Assembly: GCF_003234115.2 (NCBI RefSeq)
Contig: NZ_CP126251.1
Coordinates: 806,001 to 870,000, forward strand
Direction of reading: 5' to 3'
From: Curtobacterium sp. MCPF17_002
Lineage (GTDB): Bacteria > Actinomycetota > Actinomycetes > Actinomycetales > Microbacteriaceae
DNA: 64,000 nucleotides
Under the pieces are notes generated by a model, which worked only from the letters and a program-made list of their open reading frames with translations, made no database searches and was not told the DNA's origin. Below are positions 44,820-53,184 of this stretch, piece after piece. The translations under genes were made by a program, and so were the position numbers. Position 1 is the stretch's first letter; each line of letters begins with the position of its first letter.

Positions 44820-44932
44820 GTGGGTCTCCTTCGTCCTGACGTCTGGACCTCAACCTACGGTCGGCGGCCTGGAACCGCACGGGTGTTACAACAACTGGGG
44901 ATGAGTGTTCAGCAGACCAATACTGTGGAGGG

Positions 44933-45472
44933 ATGACCGAGAGCGTTGTCCTCCCGCCCGTGCTCGTGATGGGGGTCTCCGGCTCCGGCAAGTCCACGAT
45001 CGGGCGGGCCCTCGCCGATGCGCTCGCCGCGCAGGGTGAACCGAGCGTGTTCGTCGACGCCGACGATCTGCACCCCGCCGCGAACAAGGAGAAGATGCGG
45101 CAGGGCATCCCGCTCGACGACGAGGACCGCTGGCCGTGGCTCGTCGCCTGCGCGGACCGGATCGCCGAGGTCGAGGCGTCGGGGAGCCGGTGCGTGATGG
45201 CCAACTCGGCGCTCAAGCGCGTCTACCGCGACCGTCTCCGTGAGGACGCTCCCGGCCTCGTCATCGCGTTCCTCGACGGTTCGCGCGAGCGCATCGCCGA
45301 GCGTCAGTCGCACCGGCACCACGAGTACATGCCGACCTCCCTGCTCGACTCGCAGTTCGCCACCCTGGAGCGTCCGCAGCCGGACGAGGCCGCCGTCGAC
45401 GTGTCGATCGAGGGTTCGGTCGACGACACGGTGGCGACGATCCTCGCCGCGCTGTCGGTCACTTCCGGCTGA
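44933..45472 (+). CDS. gntK: Gluconokinase
   Basis: This 179-residue P-loop kinase phosphorylates gluconate to 6-phosphogluconate, the substrate of the divergent gnd product. Walker A is GVSGSGKSTIGRAL, followed by DADDLHPAANKEKMRQGIPLDDEDRWPWL and SALKRVYRDRLR, all typical of GntK. TACTGT (44921-44926) lies 6 nt before the ATG with no ribosome site. TGTTACAACA (44884-44893) in the intergenic region is a palindrome that might bind a gluconate regulator. The 3' end overlaps the opposite-strand gene at 45459 by 14 bp. Confidence 0.96.
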   Translation: MTESVVLPPVLVMGVSGSGKSTIGRALADALAAQGEPSVFVDADDLHPAANKEKMRQGIPLDDEDRWPWLVACADRIAEVEASGSRCVMANSALKRVYRDRLREDAPGLVIAFLDGSRERIAERQSHRHHEYMPTSLLDSQFATLERPQPDEAAVDVSIEGSVDDTVATILAALSVTSG

Positions 45473-45698
45473 GCTCGGACAGCCGCGAGCGGTACTCCTC
45501 GGCGTCGATGTCGCCGCGGGCGAACCGGTCGGCGAGCACCGAGCGCGCGTCCGACCGGGCGCGCCAGCTGCCCCGACGGAGCACCCCGAACACGACGAAG
45601 ACGACCAGGAACGCGAAGAAGAAGAACGCGGGGAACACGAAGAACGGGAACCCGCCGCCGTGCCAGTACGGCGCGGTCGCTGCGATGGTGGTGAGCAT
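45459..45698 (-). CDS. Small SHOCT-domain membrane protein
   Basis: This 79-residue protein has a Phe-rich hydrophobic span (FPFFVFPAFFFFAFLVVFVVFGV) and a C-terminal SHOCT-type motif (LADRFARGDIDAEEYRSRLSELSRK). The SHOCT motif is a short oligomerisation module; the protein's role is unknown. ATG 45698 follows GGAGGTCCCC. It overlaps the end of gntK in antisense. Between it and the histidine kinase lie a CTGGAGGC copy (45751-45764) and the hairpin at 45835. Confidence 0.85.
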   Translation of the reverse strand: MLTTIAATAPYWHGGGFPFFVFPAFFFFAFLVVFVVFGVLRRGSWRARSDARSVLADRFARGDIDAEEYRSRLSELSRK

Positions 45699-45834
45699 GG
45701 GGACCTCCTGAGGTCGGATCGGTGCCGCTGTCGCGACCCTTCCAGCGTCGGGCCTGGAGGCGCGTCACGCGTCCGCCAGGGAGCCCCACTTCCGCCTGCT
45801 CCCGCGGTCGTACAGCGGTGCCTCCTCCACAGGC

Positions 45835-45856
45835 GACTACTCCGGTGGGAGTAGTC
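45835..45856 (+). promoter_or_regulatory. Perfect inverted repeat upstream of the two-component operon
   Basis: GACTACTCC (45835-45843) and GGAGTAGTC (45848-45856) are perfect arms around GGTG. The repeat lies 44 bp before TAGGCT (45901-45906), which is itself 6 nt before the kinase ATG. It is a good candidate binding site for the NarL-type regulator encoded at 47277, giving autoregulation. Confidence 0.65.
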
Positions 45857-45912
45857 CACAGGTCGTGCTGCCGCCCGATGACGCGGGCGGGTGCCGACCC
45901 TAGGCTCGCTGC

Positions 45913-47280
45913 ATGGACACCCGACCGACGGCCGCCGATGCGATGCCGACCGACGCCCGCTGGAGCGGTCGCCGTCGGTTCGCGCGCATCGGCCGGGTGC
46001 TGCCGGTGGCCGTCGTGCAGATCGTCGGCACGCTCGTGGCCTCGGGCTTCGCGACCGGCGCCGGCTCGGCGGGCACGGTCGGCGGACCACCGTGGGCACG
46101 GCACACGCTCGGCCCGGGGGCCGGCGTGGACGCCGTCCAGCTCGGTCCACTCGCCGTCGCGCTGCTCGTCGCCGGGGTCGTGGTCCTCCCGTGGCGGTGG
46201 CGATGGCCACGCGGGGTGCTGCTCGTCACCCTCGCCACGACGATCGGCTACGCCCTGGTCGTGAGCCCGCGTGGGCCGTTCGTCGCCGCCCTCACGATGG
46301 CACTGGCGAACGCGTGGCTCCGGGGACACCGGGCGTGGGTCCTTGCGGCGGCCGGGCTGAGCAGCGTCGTGTTCCCGACGGCCGACACCGTCCTCGGTCG
46401 ATCGTCGCTCCTCGACCTCAGCGCGGTGCTGCTCTGCATCGCCTGGGCCACGGTGACGATCGCGGTGTCCGAGCTCGTCCGGGTCCGGCTGGAGCGCGTC
46501 GCCGAGCGCCGGCGCCAGCGAGCCGAGGCCGAACGCCGGCGCGCGTCGGACGAACGCGTCCGGATCGCCCGCGAACTCCACGACTCGGTCGCGCACAGCA
46601 TGTCGCTCATCAACCTGCAGGCCGGGGTCGCGTTGCACCTCGGCTCGGAACTGCCCGAGCAGACCCGCGAGTCGCTGTCGAACATCCGCGACTCCAGCCG
46701 CGATGCGCTCGTCGAGCTCCGGACGATCCTCGGCGTCCTCCGCGCCGTGGACGCGCCGCCCGACGGCGGACACGACGGTGACACGCAGGCCGTCGTCGGC
46801 ACCTCGGAGCGGAACCCGACGCCAGGGCTCGATCGTGTGCTCGCCCTCGTGGAACGTGCGCGTGCGGCCGGGATCGACATCCGGGCATCGATCGACGGCG
46901 ACCCCGCGGCCATCAGCGGCGTGACCGACCGCAACGCGTTCCGCATCGTCCAGGAATCGGTGACGAACGTGATGAAGCACGCACCCGGTCACCGCGCCGA
47001 GGTGTCGGTGACGATCGGACCGGAAGTGGTCGACCTGATCGTCGAGGACCACCCCGGCGGCCCAGGGCGCCTCGCGGGCAGCGGGGACCAGCACATCGGA
47101 CCGACCGGCAACGGCATCATCGGCATGCGTGAGCGCGCGAACGCGGTCCGCGGCGAGCTGCGTGCCGGTCCGACCACGGACGGTGGTTGGCGCGTGGCGG
47201 CCCGGCTCCCCGTCATCACGGCGGACCCCGACGCCCGTGCAGGCGCCACGACGCACGGAACGACAGAGGACACAGCATGA
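45913..47280 (+). CDS. Sensor histidine kinase (NarL/DesK type)
   Basis: This 455-residue kinase has four or more N-terminal membrane spans, a short coiled coil (RLERVAERRRQRAEAERRRASDERV), the HisKA_3 dimerisation box RIARELHDSVAHSMSLI with the phosphorylated His, and an HATPase domain (FRIVQESVTNVMKHAPGH; GNGIIGMRERANAVRGEL). There is no large sensor domain, so it probably senses a membrane signal. It overlaps the response regulator by 4 nt. The start is of the leaderless type. Confidence 0.93.
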   Translation: MDTRPTAADAMPTDARWSGRRRFARIGRVLPVAVVQIVGTLVASGFATGAGSAGTVGGPPWARHTLGPGAGVDAVQLGPLAVALLVAGVVVLPWRWRWPRGVLLVTLATTIGYALVVSPRGPFVAALTMALANAWLRGHRAWVLAAAGLSSVVFPTADTVLGRSSLLDLSAVLLCIAWATVTIAVSELVRVRLERVAERRRQRAEAERRRASDERVRIARELHDSVAHSMSLINLQAGVALHLGSELPEQTRESLSNIRDSSRDALVELRTILGVLRAVDAPPDGGHDGDTQAVVGTSERNPTPGLDRVLALVERARAAGIDIRASIDGDPAAISGVTDRNAFRIVQESVTNVMKHAPGHRAEVSVTIGPEVVDLIVEDHPGGPGRLAGSGDQHIGPTGNGIIGMRERANAVRGELRAGPTTDGGWRVAARLPVITADPDARAGATTHGTTEDTA

Positions 47281-47969
47281 CCCTGCCCACCGATGCTCCC
47301 GACCCGATCCGGGTGCTCCTCGTCGACGACCAGGTGCTGGTGCGCGCCGGGCTCCGCGCACTCGTCGACGCCGAACCGGGCATGACGGTCGTGGGCGAGG
47401 CCGGAGACGGCGATGCCGCGGTCGAGGCCGCCCGTGCCGAACGTCCGGACGTCGTGCTCATGGACATCCGGATGCCCGGCACCGACGGCCTCGCCGCCAC
47501 GCAGCGCATCTCCGCCGATCCCGAGCTCCACGACGTGCACGTGGTGATCCTCACCACCTTCGAGGAGGACGACTACGTCTTCGAGGCGATCCGCGGCGGC
47601 GCGGCCGGCTTCCTCGTGAAGGACACCGAACCGGCCGAGCTCCTCCGGGCCGTCCGCACGGTCGTCGCGGGCGAATCCCTGCTGTCGCCCCGGGCCACCC
47701 GCTCCCTGATCGAGGCGTACGCGACCCACGCCAAGCCGAGCTCCCTCGCACCCGGACTCGACGTCCTCACGGACCGCGAACGCCAGGTGATGCAGCTGGT
47801 CGCGATCGGTCTCACGAACGCCGAGATCGCGGAGCGCCTCTTCGTCAGTCCGATGACCACGAAGACCCACGTCTCCCGGGCGATGATCAAACTCGGTGCC
47901 AGAGACCGTGCCCAGCTCGTCGTCTTCGCCTACGAGACCGGACTCGTCACCCCGGGCTGGCAGGCGTGA
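47277..47969 (+). CDS. LuxR/NarL-type response regulator
   Basis: This 230-residue regulator has a receiver domain (VLLVDDQVLVRAGL; phospho-acceptor Asp in VVLMDIRMPG; Lys in FLVKDTEPAE) and a C-terminal LuxR helix-turn-helix (LTDRERQVMQLVAIGLTNAEIAERLFVSPMTTKTHVSRAM). ATG 47277 overlaps the kinase stop. Its targets are not visible apart from the possible site at 45835-45856. Confidence 0.95.
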   Translation: MTLPTDAPDPIRVLLVDDQVLVRAGLRALVDAEPGMTVVGEAGDGDAAVEAARAERPDVVLMDIRMPGTDGLAATQRISADPELHDVHVVILTTFEEDDYVFEAIRGGAAGFLVKDTEPAELLRAVRTVVAGESLLSPRATRSLIEAYATHAKPSSLAPGLDVLTDRERQVMQLVAIGLTNAEIAERLFVSPMTTKTHVSRAMIKLGARDRAQLVVFAYETGLVTPGWQA

Positions 47970-48024
47970 CCATGCTGCGAACCCAGCCCGTGGTACCGCC
48001 ACCCGCCTGACCGACGGCGGCGGA

Positions 48025-48051
48025 TGGCAGCGGATGGCAACGCGTGGCAAC
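48025..48051 (+). promoter_or_regulatory. Three direct TGGCAAC sites with 10-bp spacing
   Basis: TGGCAGC (48025-48031), TGGCAAC (48035-48041) and TGGCAAC (48045-48051) are direct repeats on the same helical face, just upstream of the TIM-barrel gene at 48089. The same heptamer at the same 10-bp spacing precedes the uronate LacI gene (51694, 51704), 3.6 kb away. The uronate regulator is therefore likely to bind here as well. Confidence 0.78.
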
Positions 48052-48088
48052 ACCAGCAGCGCCGACGGACACCGAGTTGCATGGGGCC

Positions 48089-48874
48089 ATGTCGTTCACG
48101 GGATTCGGCGTCGTCGCCGGCGCAGAACTGACCGAGACCGCACGACGAGCCGGCGCCGACCACGTCGAGCCTGCGATCGCGGGCAACCTCGTCGTCCGCG
48201 ACGGCACCGGGTGGGCGTTGGCAGAGTCCTACGCGGGTGAGCGCTTCCCGTCGTTCGCGGTGCTCGTCCCGGGTGACCTCCCGCTCCTGACGGCCGATCC
48301 CGTGGTCGTCACGGCCTACTTCGCCGCGGTCCTGCCGATCGTCCGGTCCGTCGCCGAGCCCGGGGCGAAGATCGTGTTCGGCTCCGGAACCGCACGCACC
48401 GCGCCGGACGGGATGCCGGCGGACGAGGCACGGCACCGGTTCGCCGACGTCGTCCGGACCGCGCGTGACGTCGCTGCCGAGAACGACCTCCGCATCGTCC
48501 TCGAGCCGCTGAGCCGCTCCGAGACCAACCTGCTCAACACCGTCGCCGAGACCGTCGCGTTCCTCGACGCTGCGGGGATCGACGGGGTCGACGTCGTCGC
48601 GGACCTGTTCCACATCCGGAACGAGGCCGAGCCGCTCGAGGTGATCCGGGCGCACGGCGACCGGATCGGGCACGTCCACGTGAGCGATCCCGACCGGAAC
48701 CCGCCCGGCGTGGTCGACGACGTCTGGCGGGACTTCCTCGACGTCGTGCACGGCGGCGGGTACCGCGGCTCGGTCTCGCTCGAGTGCCGGTGGTCGCCGG
48801 ACCCCGCCGTCGCCGGGGTGGAGATGCGCCGCAGCCTCGACCGCCTCCGCGCGGCCCAGTCGACGACCGTCTGA
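48089..48874 (+). CDS. Sugar phosphate isomerase/epimerase-like TIM-barrel protein
   Basis: The 261-residue protein is a xylose-isomerase-like TIM barrel with candidate metal or acid residues in LRIVLEPLSRSETNLLNT, VDVVADLFHIRNEAE, GHVHVSDPDRNPPG and GSVSLECRWSPD. I prefer ATG 48089 over GTG 48044, since the latter lies within the regulator sites and TTGCAT (48077-48082) ends 6 nt before 48089. The TGGCAAC sites put it in the uronate regulon, although it is on the other side of uxaC. It may epimerise or isomerise a uronate derivative (inference). Confidence 0.85.
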   Translation: MSFTGFGVVAGAELTETARRAGADHVEPAIAGNLVVRDGTGWALAESYAGERFPSFAVLVPGDLPLLTADPVVVTAYFAAVLPIVRSVAEPGAKIVFGSGTARTAPDGMPADEARHRFADVVRTARDVAAENDLRIVLEPLSRSETNLLNTVAETVAFLDAAGIDGVDVVADLFHIRNEAEPLEVIRAHGDRIGHVHVSDPDRNPPGVVDDVWRDFLDVVHGGGYRGSVSLECRWSPDPAVAGVEMRRSLDRLRAAQSTTV

Positions 48875-48885
48875 CCGATCCCGCC

Positions 48886-49123
48886 CTCGCACCGTGCGAG
48901 CCGCGGCGACCCTTCACTTCGCACCGTGCGAGGTCAGGCGCCCAGACGTCGAACGGTGCCAGGTTCCCCACTCCGTGCGAGGCCGCGGGCCTCGCACGGA
49001 GTACGGAACCTCGCACCGCGCGGCAACTACCGAGCGGGAACCACCGAGCGAGAACCACCGAGCAAGAACGACCGAGCGGGAACCACTGAGCGGGAAGCCC
49101 CAGCGCCCTCGCACGGTGCGAGG
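48886..49123. repeat. Palindrome and tandem-repeat cluster between converging genes
   Basis: The 255-bp gap holds several elements. The palindrome CTCGCACCGTGCGAG lies at 48886-48900 and a near copy at 48918-48932. A 12-bp perfect hairpin CTCCGTGCGAGG/CCTCGCACGGAG sits at 48971-48982 and 48990-49001. Five 14-bp units of AACCACCGAGCGGG type run from 49025 to 49094, and the palindrome CCTCGCACGGTGCGAGG (49107-49123) abuts the uxaC stop. The hairpins could terminate both genes. Confidence 0.85.
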
Positions 49124-49129
49124 CCCCCC

Positions 49130-50569
49130 TCAGAGCTTGAACGTCGCCTTCGGGATGTCCGACACGATGCGCCGAGCCGTCCGCACCGCGTCCTCCTCCG
49201 AGAGCTCGTGCGTGACCACGAGCGACGCCAGGTACGCCGCGTCCGCCCGCCGCGCCATGTCGTGCCGTGCCGGGATGGAGCAGTACGCCCGGGTGTCGTC
49301 GATGAACCCGGAGGTCTTCGTGAACGACACCGAGTCGGTGATCGCCGACCGGTAGCGCCCGATCGCCGCCGGCGTGTCGATGAACCACCAGGGCGCCCCG
49401 GCGTACACCGCGGGGTAGAACCCGGCGAGGGGGCCGATCTCCCGCGAGAACACGGTCTCGTCGACGGTGAAGAGCACGAGGTGGAAGCCGGGCGCGGTCC
49501 CGAACGACTCGAGTAGCGGCCGCAACGGCTCGGTGAAGGACCCGACGGCGGGCAGGTCGTGTCCGGTGTCGGGCCCGAACCGCTCGAGCGTGGGGGTGTG
49601 GTGGTTCCGGATCACGCCGGGGTGCAGCTGCATGACGAGGCCGTCCTCGACGCTCATCTCGGCCCACCGGTAGAGCATGTCGCGCCGGTACGCGACGGCT
49701 TCGGCAGCGGTCACACCGGACGGTCCCCGCATCGCGGCCGCATGGATGCGCGAGCGCTCCGACGACGACAGCGGTGTCGAGCCGGCGTCGAGCACCCCGG
49801 TGTCCGTGGCGGTCGCGCCGTGTTCGATGAAGAAGCGGCGACGTGCGCGGAGTGCTGCCAGCAGGCCCTCGTGGGTTCCCGTGTCGACGCCGGCGGCCTC
49901 ACCGATCGACGTGACCACGTGCCTCCAGTCCGACCGTGAGGGGTCGAACACGGCGTCCGCGCGGAACGTGGGGAGCACCCGGCCGGTGAACGTGGGGTCG
50001 GCGGCGAGCCGCGCGTGCGCGGCGAGGTCGGCGGTGGGGTCGTCGGTGGTGGCGAGGACCTCGATGCCGAAGGCGTCGAACAGGGCGCGCGGCCGCATCT
50101 GCGGCTGCTGCAGCAGGGCGGCGATGTGGTCGTACTGCTGGTCCGCGTTCGCGGCCGACGGCTGCTCCGTCAGCCCGAAGACGTCGTGCAGCTCCGTCTC
50201 GAACCAATAGCGGACGGGGGTGGCGAGGAAGTCGTCCCAGTGCTCCGCGAGCTGCCGCCACATGGTGCGGCCTGGAGGCACGGTGCCGGTTCCCGACAGG
50301 TCGGCGCGACCCAGCGCCTCCAGTCCGACACCGTTCGCGTGCAGGAGCCGCAGCACGTAGTGGTCGGGCGTGATGAGCAGCGAGGCGGGGTCGGCGAACG
50401 GCTGGTCGTCGGCGATGAGAGCCGCGTCGACGTGTCCGTGCGGGGAGATGATCGGCGCGTCGGCGACGGCGGCGTAGACGGTCCGTGCGACGGCGCGCGC
50501 TCCCGGGTCGGCGGCGAAGAGCCGGTCGGGGTGCGGCGCGAGCGGGGTGGCGGTGCTGGTGCGGGTCAT
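49130..50569 (-). CDS. uxaC: Glucuronate isomerase
   Basis: The 479-residue enzyme isomerises D-glucuronate to D-fructuronate (and galacturonate to tagaturonate). Family landmarks are ISPHGHVDAALIADDQPF, YVLRLLHANGV, WFETELHDVFGL, VMQLHPGVIRNHH and IGPLAGFYPAVYAGAPWWFIDTP. ATG 50569 lies after AAGGAGTCGACG. It precedes its lacI gene's end by 11 bp in reverse order of transcription (lacI, then uxaC). Three CTGGAGGC-like copies lie inside the gene (49918, 50269 and 50314). Confidence 0.96.
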   Translation of the reverse strand: MTRTSTATPLAPHPDRLFAADPGARAVARTVYAAVADAPIISPHGHVDAALIADDQPFADPASLLITPDHYVLRLLHANGVGLEALGRADLSGTGTVPPGRTMWRQLAEHWDDFLATPVRYWFETELHDVFGLTEQPSAANADQQYDHIAALLQQPQMRPRALFDAFGIEVLATTDDPTADLAAHARLAADPTFTGRVLPTFRADAVFDPSRSDWRHVVTSIGEAAGVDTGTHEGLLAALRARRRFFIEHGATATDTGVLDAGSTPLSSSERSRIHAAAMRGPSGVTAAEAVAYRRDMLYRWAEMSVEDGLVMQLHPGVIRNHHTPTLERFGPDTGHDLPAVGSFTEPLRPLLESFGTAPGFHLVLFTVDETVFSREIGPLAGFYPAVYAGAPWWFIDTPAAIGRYRSAITDSVSFTKTSGFIDDTRAYCSIPARHDMARRADAAYLASLVVTHELSEEDAVRTARRIVSDIPKATFKL

Positions 50570-50580
50570 CGTCGACTCCT

Positions 50581-51672
50581 TCAGGACGGACGGTGGGACG
50601 AGGCGGGCGCGGGGCCGGTCGACTCGCGGACGGTGAGGTGGGTGGGCAGCGCGACCGCGTCGGTCATGTGCTCGCCGGGCAGTTCGTCGGCGGGGATCGC
50701 GCCGAGGCGACCGAGGAGCATCCGGATCGCCACGCGGCCGGCCCGTTCGATGGGGGAGGTCATGGTGGTGAGGGGCGGGTTGCAGAAGTCGGCGCCGAAG
50801 ATGTCGTCGCAGCCGACGACGCTCATGTCCTCGGGGACGCGGACGCCGCGTTCCCGCAGCCGGGTGAGCATGCCGATCGCGATGAGGTCGTTGAACGCGA
50901 TGCACGCGGTGGCTCCGGCGTGCACGGCGGCGTCGGCGGCGGCCGCGCCGGAGTCGACGAAGGGGGCGTGCGGGCCGATCCGGGCGACCCGGACGCCGAG
51001 TCGTTTGGCGACGCGCACGAGGGCCTTCCACCGGCGTTCGTTCGACCACGAGCTGTCCGGGCCGGCGACGTAGAGGATGTCGCGGTGTCCGAGCGACACG
51101 AGGTGCTGCACGGCCTGTTCGACCCCTCCGGGGGTGTCGATGAGGACCGAGGGGACCCCGGCGGGGCGACGGTTCACGACGACGAGCGGGGTGCGCTCGG
51201 CGAACCGGGCGATCTGCGCGTCGGACAGTCGTGACGCCGTGAGGACGGCGCCGTCGGCCTTGCCGGCGATCGCGCTGAGGGCGGCCATCTCGGCGTCGGC
51301 GGACTCCTCGGTGTCGACGAGCAGCTGCGTCCACCCGGCGCCGGAGAGCTGGTGCTGCGTGCCGCGGATGACGTCGAAGTAGAAGGGGTTGGTGATGTCC
51401 GAGACGAGGACCGCGACCGCGCGGGTGCGACCGGACGTGAGCGCGCGGGCCTGCGAGTTCGGGACGTAGCCGAGCTCCCGGGCGGCCTGTTGGATGCGCT
51501 GCTGCGTCGTGTGGTTCACCCGGTCGGGGAGCGAGAGCGCACGGGAGACGGTGGACGGCGCCACCCCGGTCGCGTCGGCGATGTCCCGGATGGTGACGCG
51601 TCGCGACGCGTCCGCGCCGGGACCGGCGCCCACCCCGGAACCGGCGCTGACGTCGATGTCTGTGCTGCTCAC
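50581..51672 (-). CDS. LacI-family regulator of the uronate cluster
   Basis: This 363-residue regulator has a LacI helix-turn-helix (VTIRDIADATGVAPSTVSRALS) and sugar-sensing domain (AVLVSDITNPFYFDVIRG; DMSVVGCDDIFGADFCNPPLTTM). I take GTG 51672 as start because TACGTT (51685-51680) ends 7 nt upstream; a TTG at 51702 would put the operator inside the gene. It leads the leftward lacI-uxaC unit and is divergent from the importer, with the TGGCAAC operator cluster between. Confidence 0.92.
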   Translation of the reverse strand: MSSTDIDVSAGSGVGAGPGADASRRVTIRDIADATGVAPSTVSRALSLPDRVNHTTQQRIQQAARELGYVPNSQARALTSGRTRAVAVLVSDITNPFYFDVIRGTQHQLSGAGWTQLLVDTEESADAEMAALSAIAGKADGAVLTASRLSDAQIARFAERTPLVVVNRRPAGVPSVLIDTPGGVEQAVQHLVSLGHRDILYVAGPDSSWSNERRWKALVRVAKRLGVRVARIGPHAPFVDSGAAAADAAVHAGATACIAFNDLIAIGMLTRLRERGVRVPEDMSVVGCDDIFGADFCNPPLTTMTSPIERAGRVAIRMLLGRLGAIPADELPGEHMTDAVALPTHLTVRESTGPAPASSHRPS

Positions 51673-51679
51673 GAGGCCG

Positions 51680-51729
51680 AACGTATGCCGCTCTGGCAAC
51701 AAGTGGCAACCGGTTGCCGGATGTTGCCA
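51680..51729. promoter_or_regulatory. Uronate operator cluster and lacI promoter
   Basis: TGGCAAC lies at 51694-51700 and 51704-51710, and its complement at 51712-51718 (GGTTGCC) and 51723-51729. GGCAACC-GGTTGCC (51705-51718) is a perfect 14-bp palindrome centred on CG, the LacI-family form. Toward lacI, TTGCCA (51709-51704) and TACGTT (51685-51680) form a promoter with an 18-bp spacer. Toward the importer, TTGCCA (51724-51729) is a possible -35 box. Confidence 0.82.
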
Positions 51730-51825
51730 CGCGGGGAACAGTGGTCACCACGCCGGGGCAGGACCACCCGGCACCCGGGACGCAGCGTCGCTCCCGGGTG
51801 GAGGTCTCGAGGAGGAAACCCCCGC

Positions 51826-53184
51826 ATGAGCACAGGCAGACTCAGGACACGCACCCTGATCGGTGCCGTGGCCGTGGTCGCCCTCACCGCGCTGTCCCTG
51901 CAGGGATGCGCCGTGGTGAACGGCAGCGGCGACGACCCGAACACCCTCCGCGTCATGATGGGCGCGGACACCACCTACCCGAAGGAACGCAAGCAGTGGC
52001 AGCAGGACACCGCCGCCGCGTTCAAGCGGACCACCGGGGCCGACATCCAGTGGGAGACCTACTCCTCCGCGCAGGAGGAACTCACCGCGATCCAGACGAG
52101 CGTCATCTCCGGGCAGGGTCCCGACGTCTACGCGATCGGCACCACCTTCACCCCGACGGCCTACGCCACCGGCGCCTTCGTCGAGATGGGCGCGAAGGAG
52201 TGGAAGGCCATCGGCGGGAAGGACCAGTTCGACCCGGCGTCGTTCGGCATCTCCGGACCGAGCTCCTCGAAGCAGATCGGCATCCCGTTCGCCAGCCGCC
52301 CGTTCGTGATGGCGGTGAACAAGGACCTGCTTGCCCAGGCCGGCATCGACGAGATGCCCACCACCTGGGACGAACTGACCGCCGACGCGAAGGCCACCAC
52401 GACCGGTGACCGCCACGGCCTGGCGGTCGCCTACGCCGACGGCTTCGACCCGTGGAAGTTCGTCTGGGGCATGGCGCAGAACGCCGGCAACACGATCGTG
52501 TCGGGGTCCGGCAAGGCCGAGATCGACAGCGACGCCGTCGCGAACGCCTACCGCACCTACTTCGACTGGGTGACGAAGGACGGGGTCGTCGACAAGGCCG
52601 CCATCGGGTGGAACAACGCCCAGGCCCTCGCGCAGTTCACCGACGGCAAGGCCGCGTTCTTCCCGATGACGACCACCACCGCGATCAACTCGTTCGCGGG
52701 GACGAAGGTCGACGGCAAGTACGAGTTCGCCCTGCTGCCCACCGTGCCGCCGGGAGCGACCGAACGTCCCGCCGACGGCATCCAGGCGGCGAGCATCCTG
52801 TCCGGTGACAACTGGGTCGTCGCCGACTACGGCAAGAAGCAGGACCTGTCGTTCGACTTCATCAAGCAGCTCAGCGCCCCGAAGGCGCAGCGCGAGTACT
52901 ACGACCTGTTCGGCAACCTGCCGACGAACGCCGATGCCGCTGCCGAGCTCGCGGCGCAGAACCCGCAACTCAAGCCGATCATCGACGCCGGGAAGCTCTC
53001 GAAGCCGACCGCCTTCACCGGTGCGTGGTCGGACATCCAGCTCTCGCTCGTGGACGTCGTCGTGCAGTCCATCCCGTCGCTCAAGAGCGGCGAGGTCACC
53101 GACGACCAGCTCCGGAAGCGCCTGCAGGACGCCCAGAAGGACGCCCAGTCCACGCTCGACCGTCAGAAGAACGGAGGTCTGTGA
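51826..53184 (+). CDS. Extracellular solute-binding lipoprotein, family 1
   Basis: This 452-residue receptor of the third CUT1-type importer has a lipoprotein signal with lipobox SLQGC (Cys at residue 28), then NTLRVMMGADTTYP and the family body (GPDVYAIGTTFTP; GKAAFFPMTTTTAIN). GGAGGAAAC precedes ATG 51826. Its place in the glucuronate regulon suggests uronates, aldouronates or glucuronosides as ligand (inference). Its stop overlaps the permease start by 1 nt. Confidence 0.93.
   Translation: MSTGRLRTRTLIGAVAVVALTALSLQGCAVVNGSGDDPNTLRVMMGADTTYPKERKQWQQDTAAAFKRTTGADIQWETYSSAQEELTAIQTSVISGQGPDVYAIGTTFTPTAYATGAFVEMGAKEWKAIGGKDQFDPASFGISGPSSSKQIGIPFASRPFVMAVNKDLLAQAGIDEMPTTWDELTADAKATTTGDRHGLAVAYADGFDPWKFVWGMAQNAGNTIVSGSGKAEIDSDAVANAYRTYFDWVTKDGVVDKAAIGWNNAQALAQFTDGKAAFFPMTTTTAINSFAGTKVDGKYEFALLPTVPPGATERPADGIQAASILSGDNWVVADYGKKQDLSFDFIKQLSAPKAQREYYDLFGNLPTNADAAAELAAQNPQLKPIIDAGKLSKPTAFTGAWSDIQLSLVDVVVQSIPSLKSGEVTDDQLRKRLQDAQKDAQSTLDRQKNGGL

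Noticed and set aside
48044..48088. GTG 48044 as start of the TIM-barrel gene
   Set aside because: It would place the TGGCAAC regulator sites at and inside the coding start. ATG 48089 has a -10-like box at the spacing used by other genes here.
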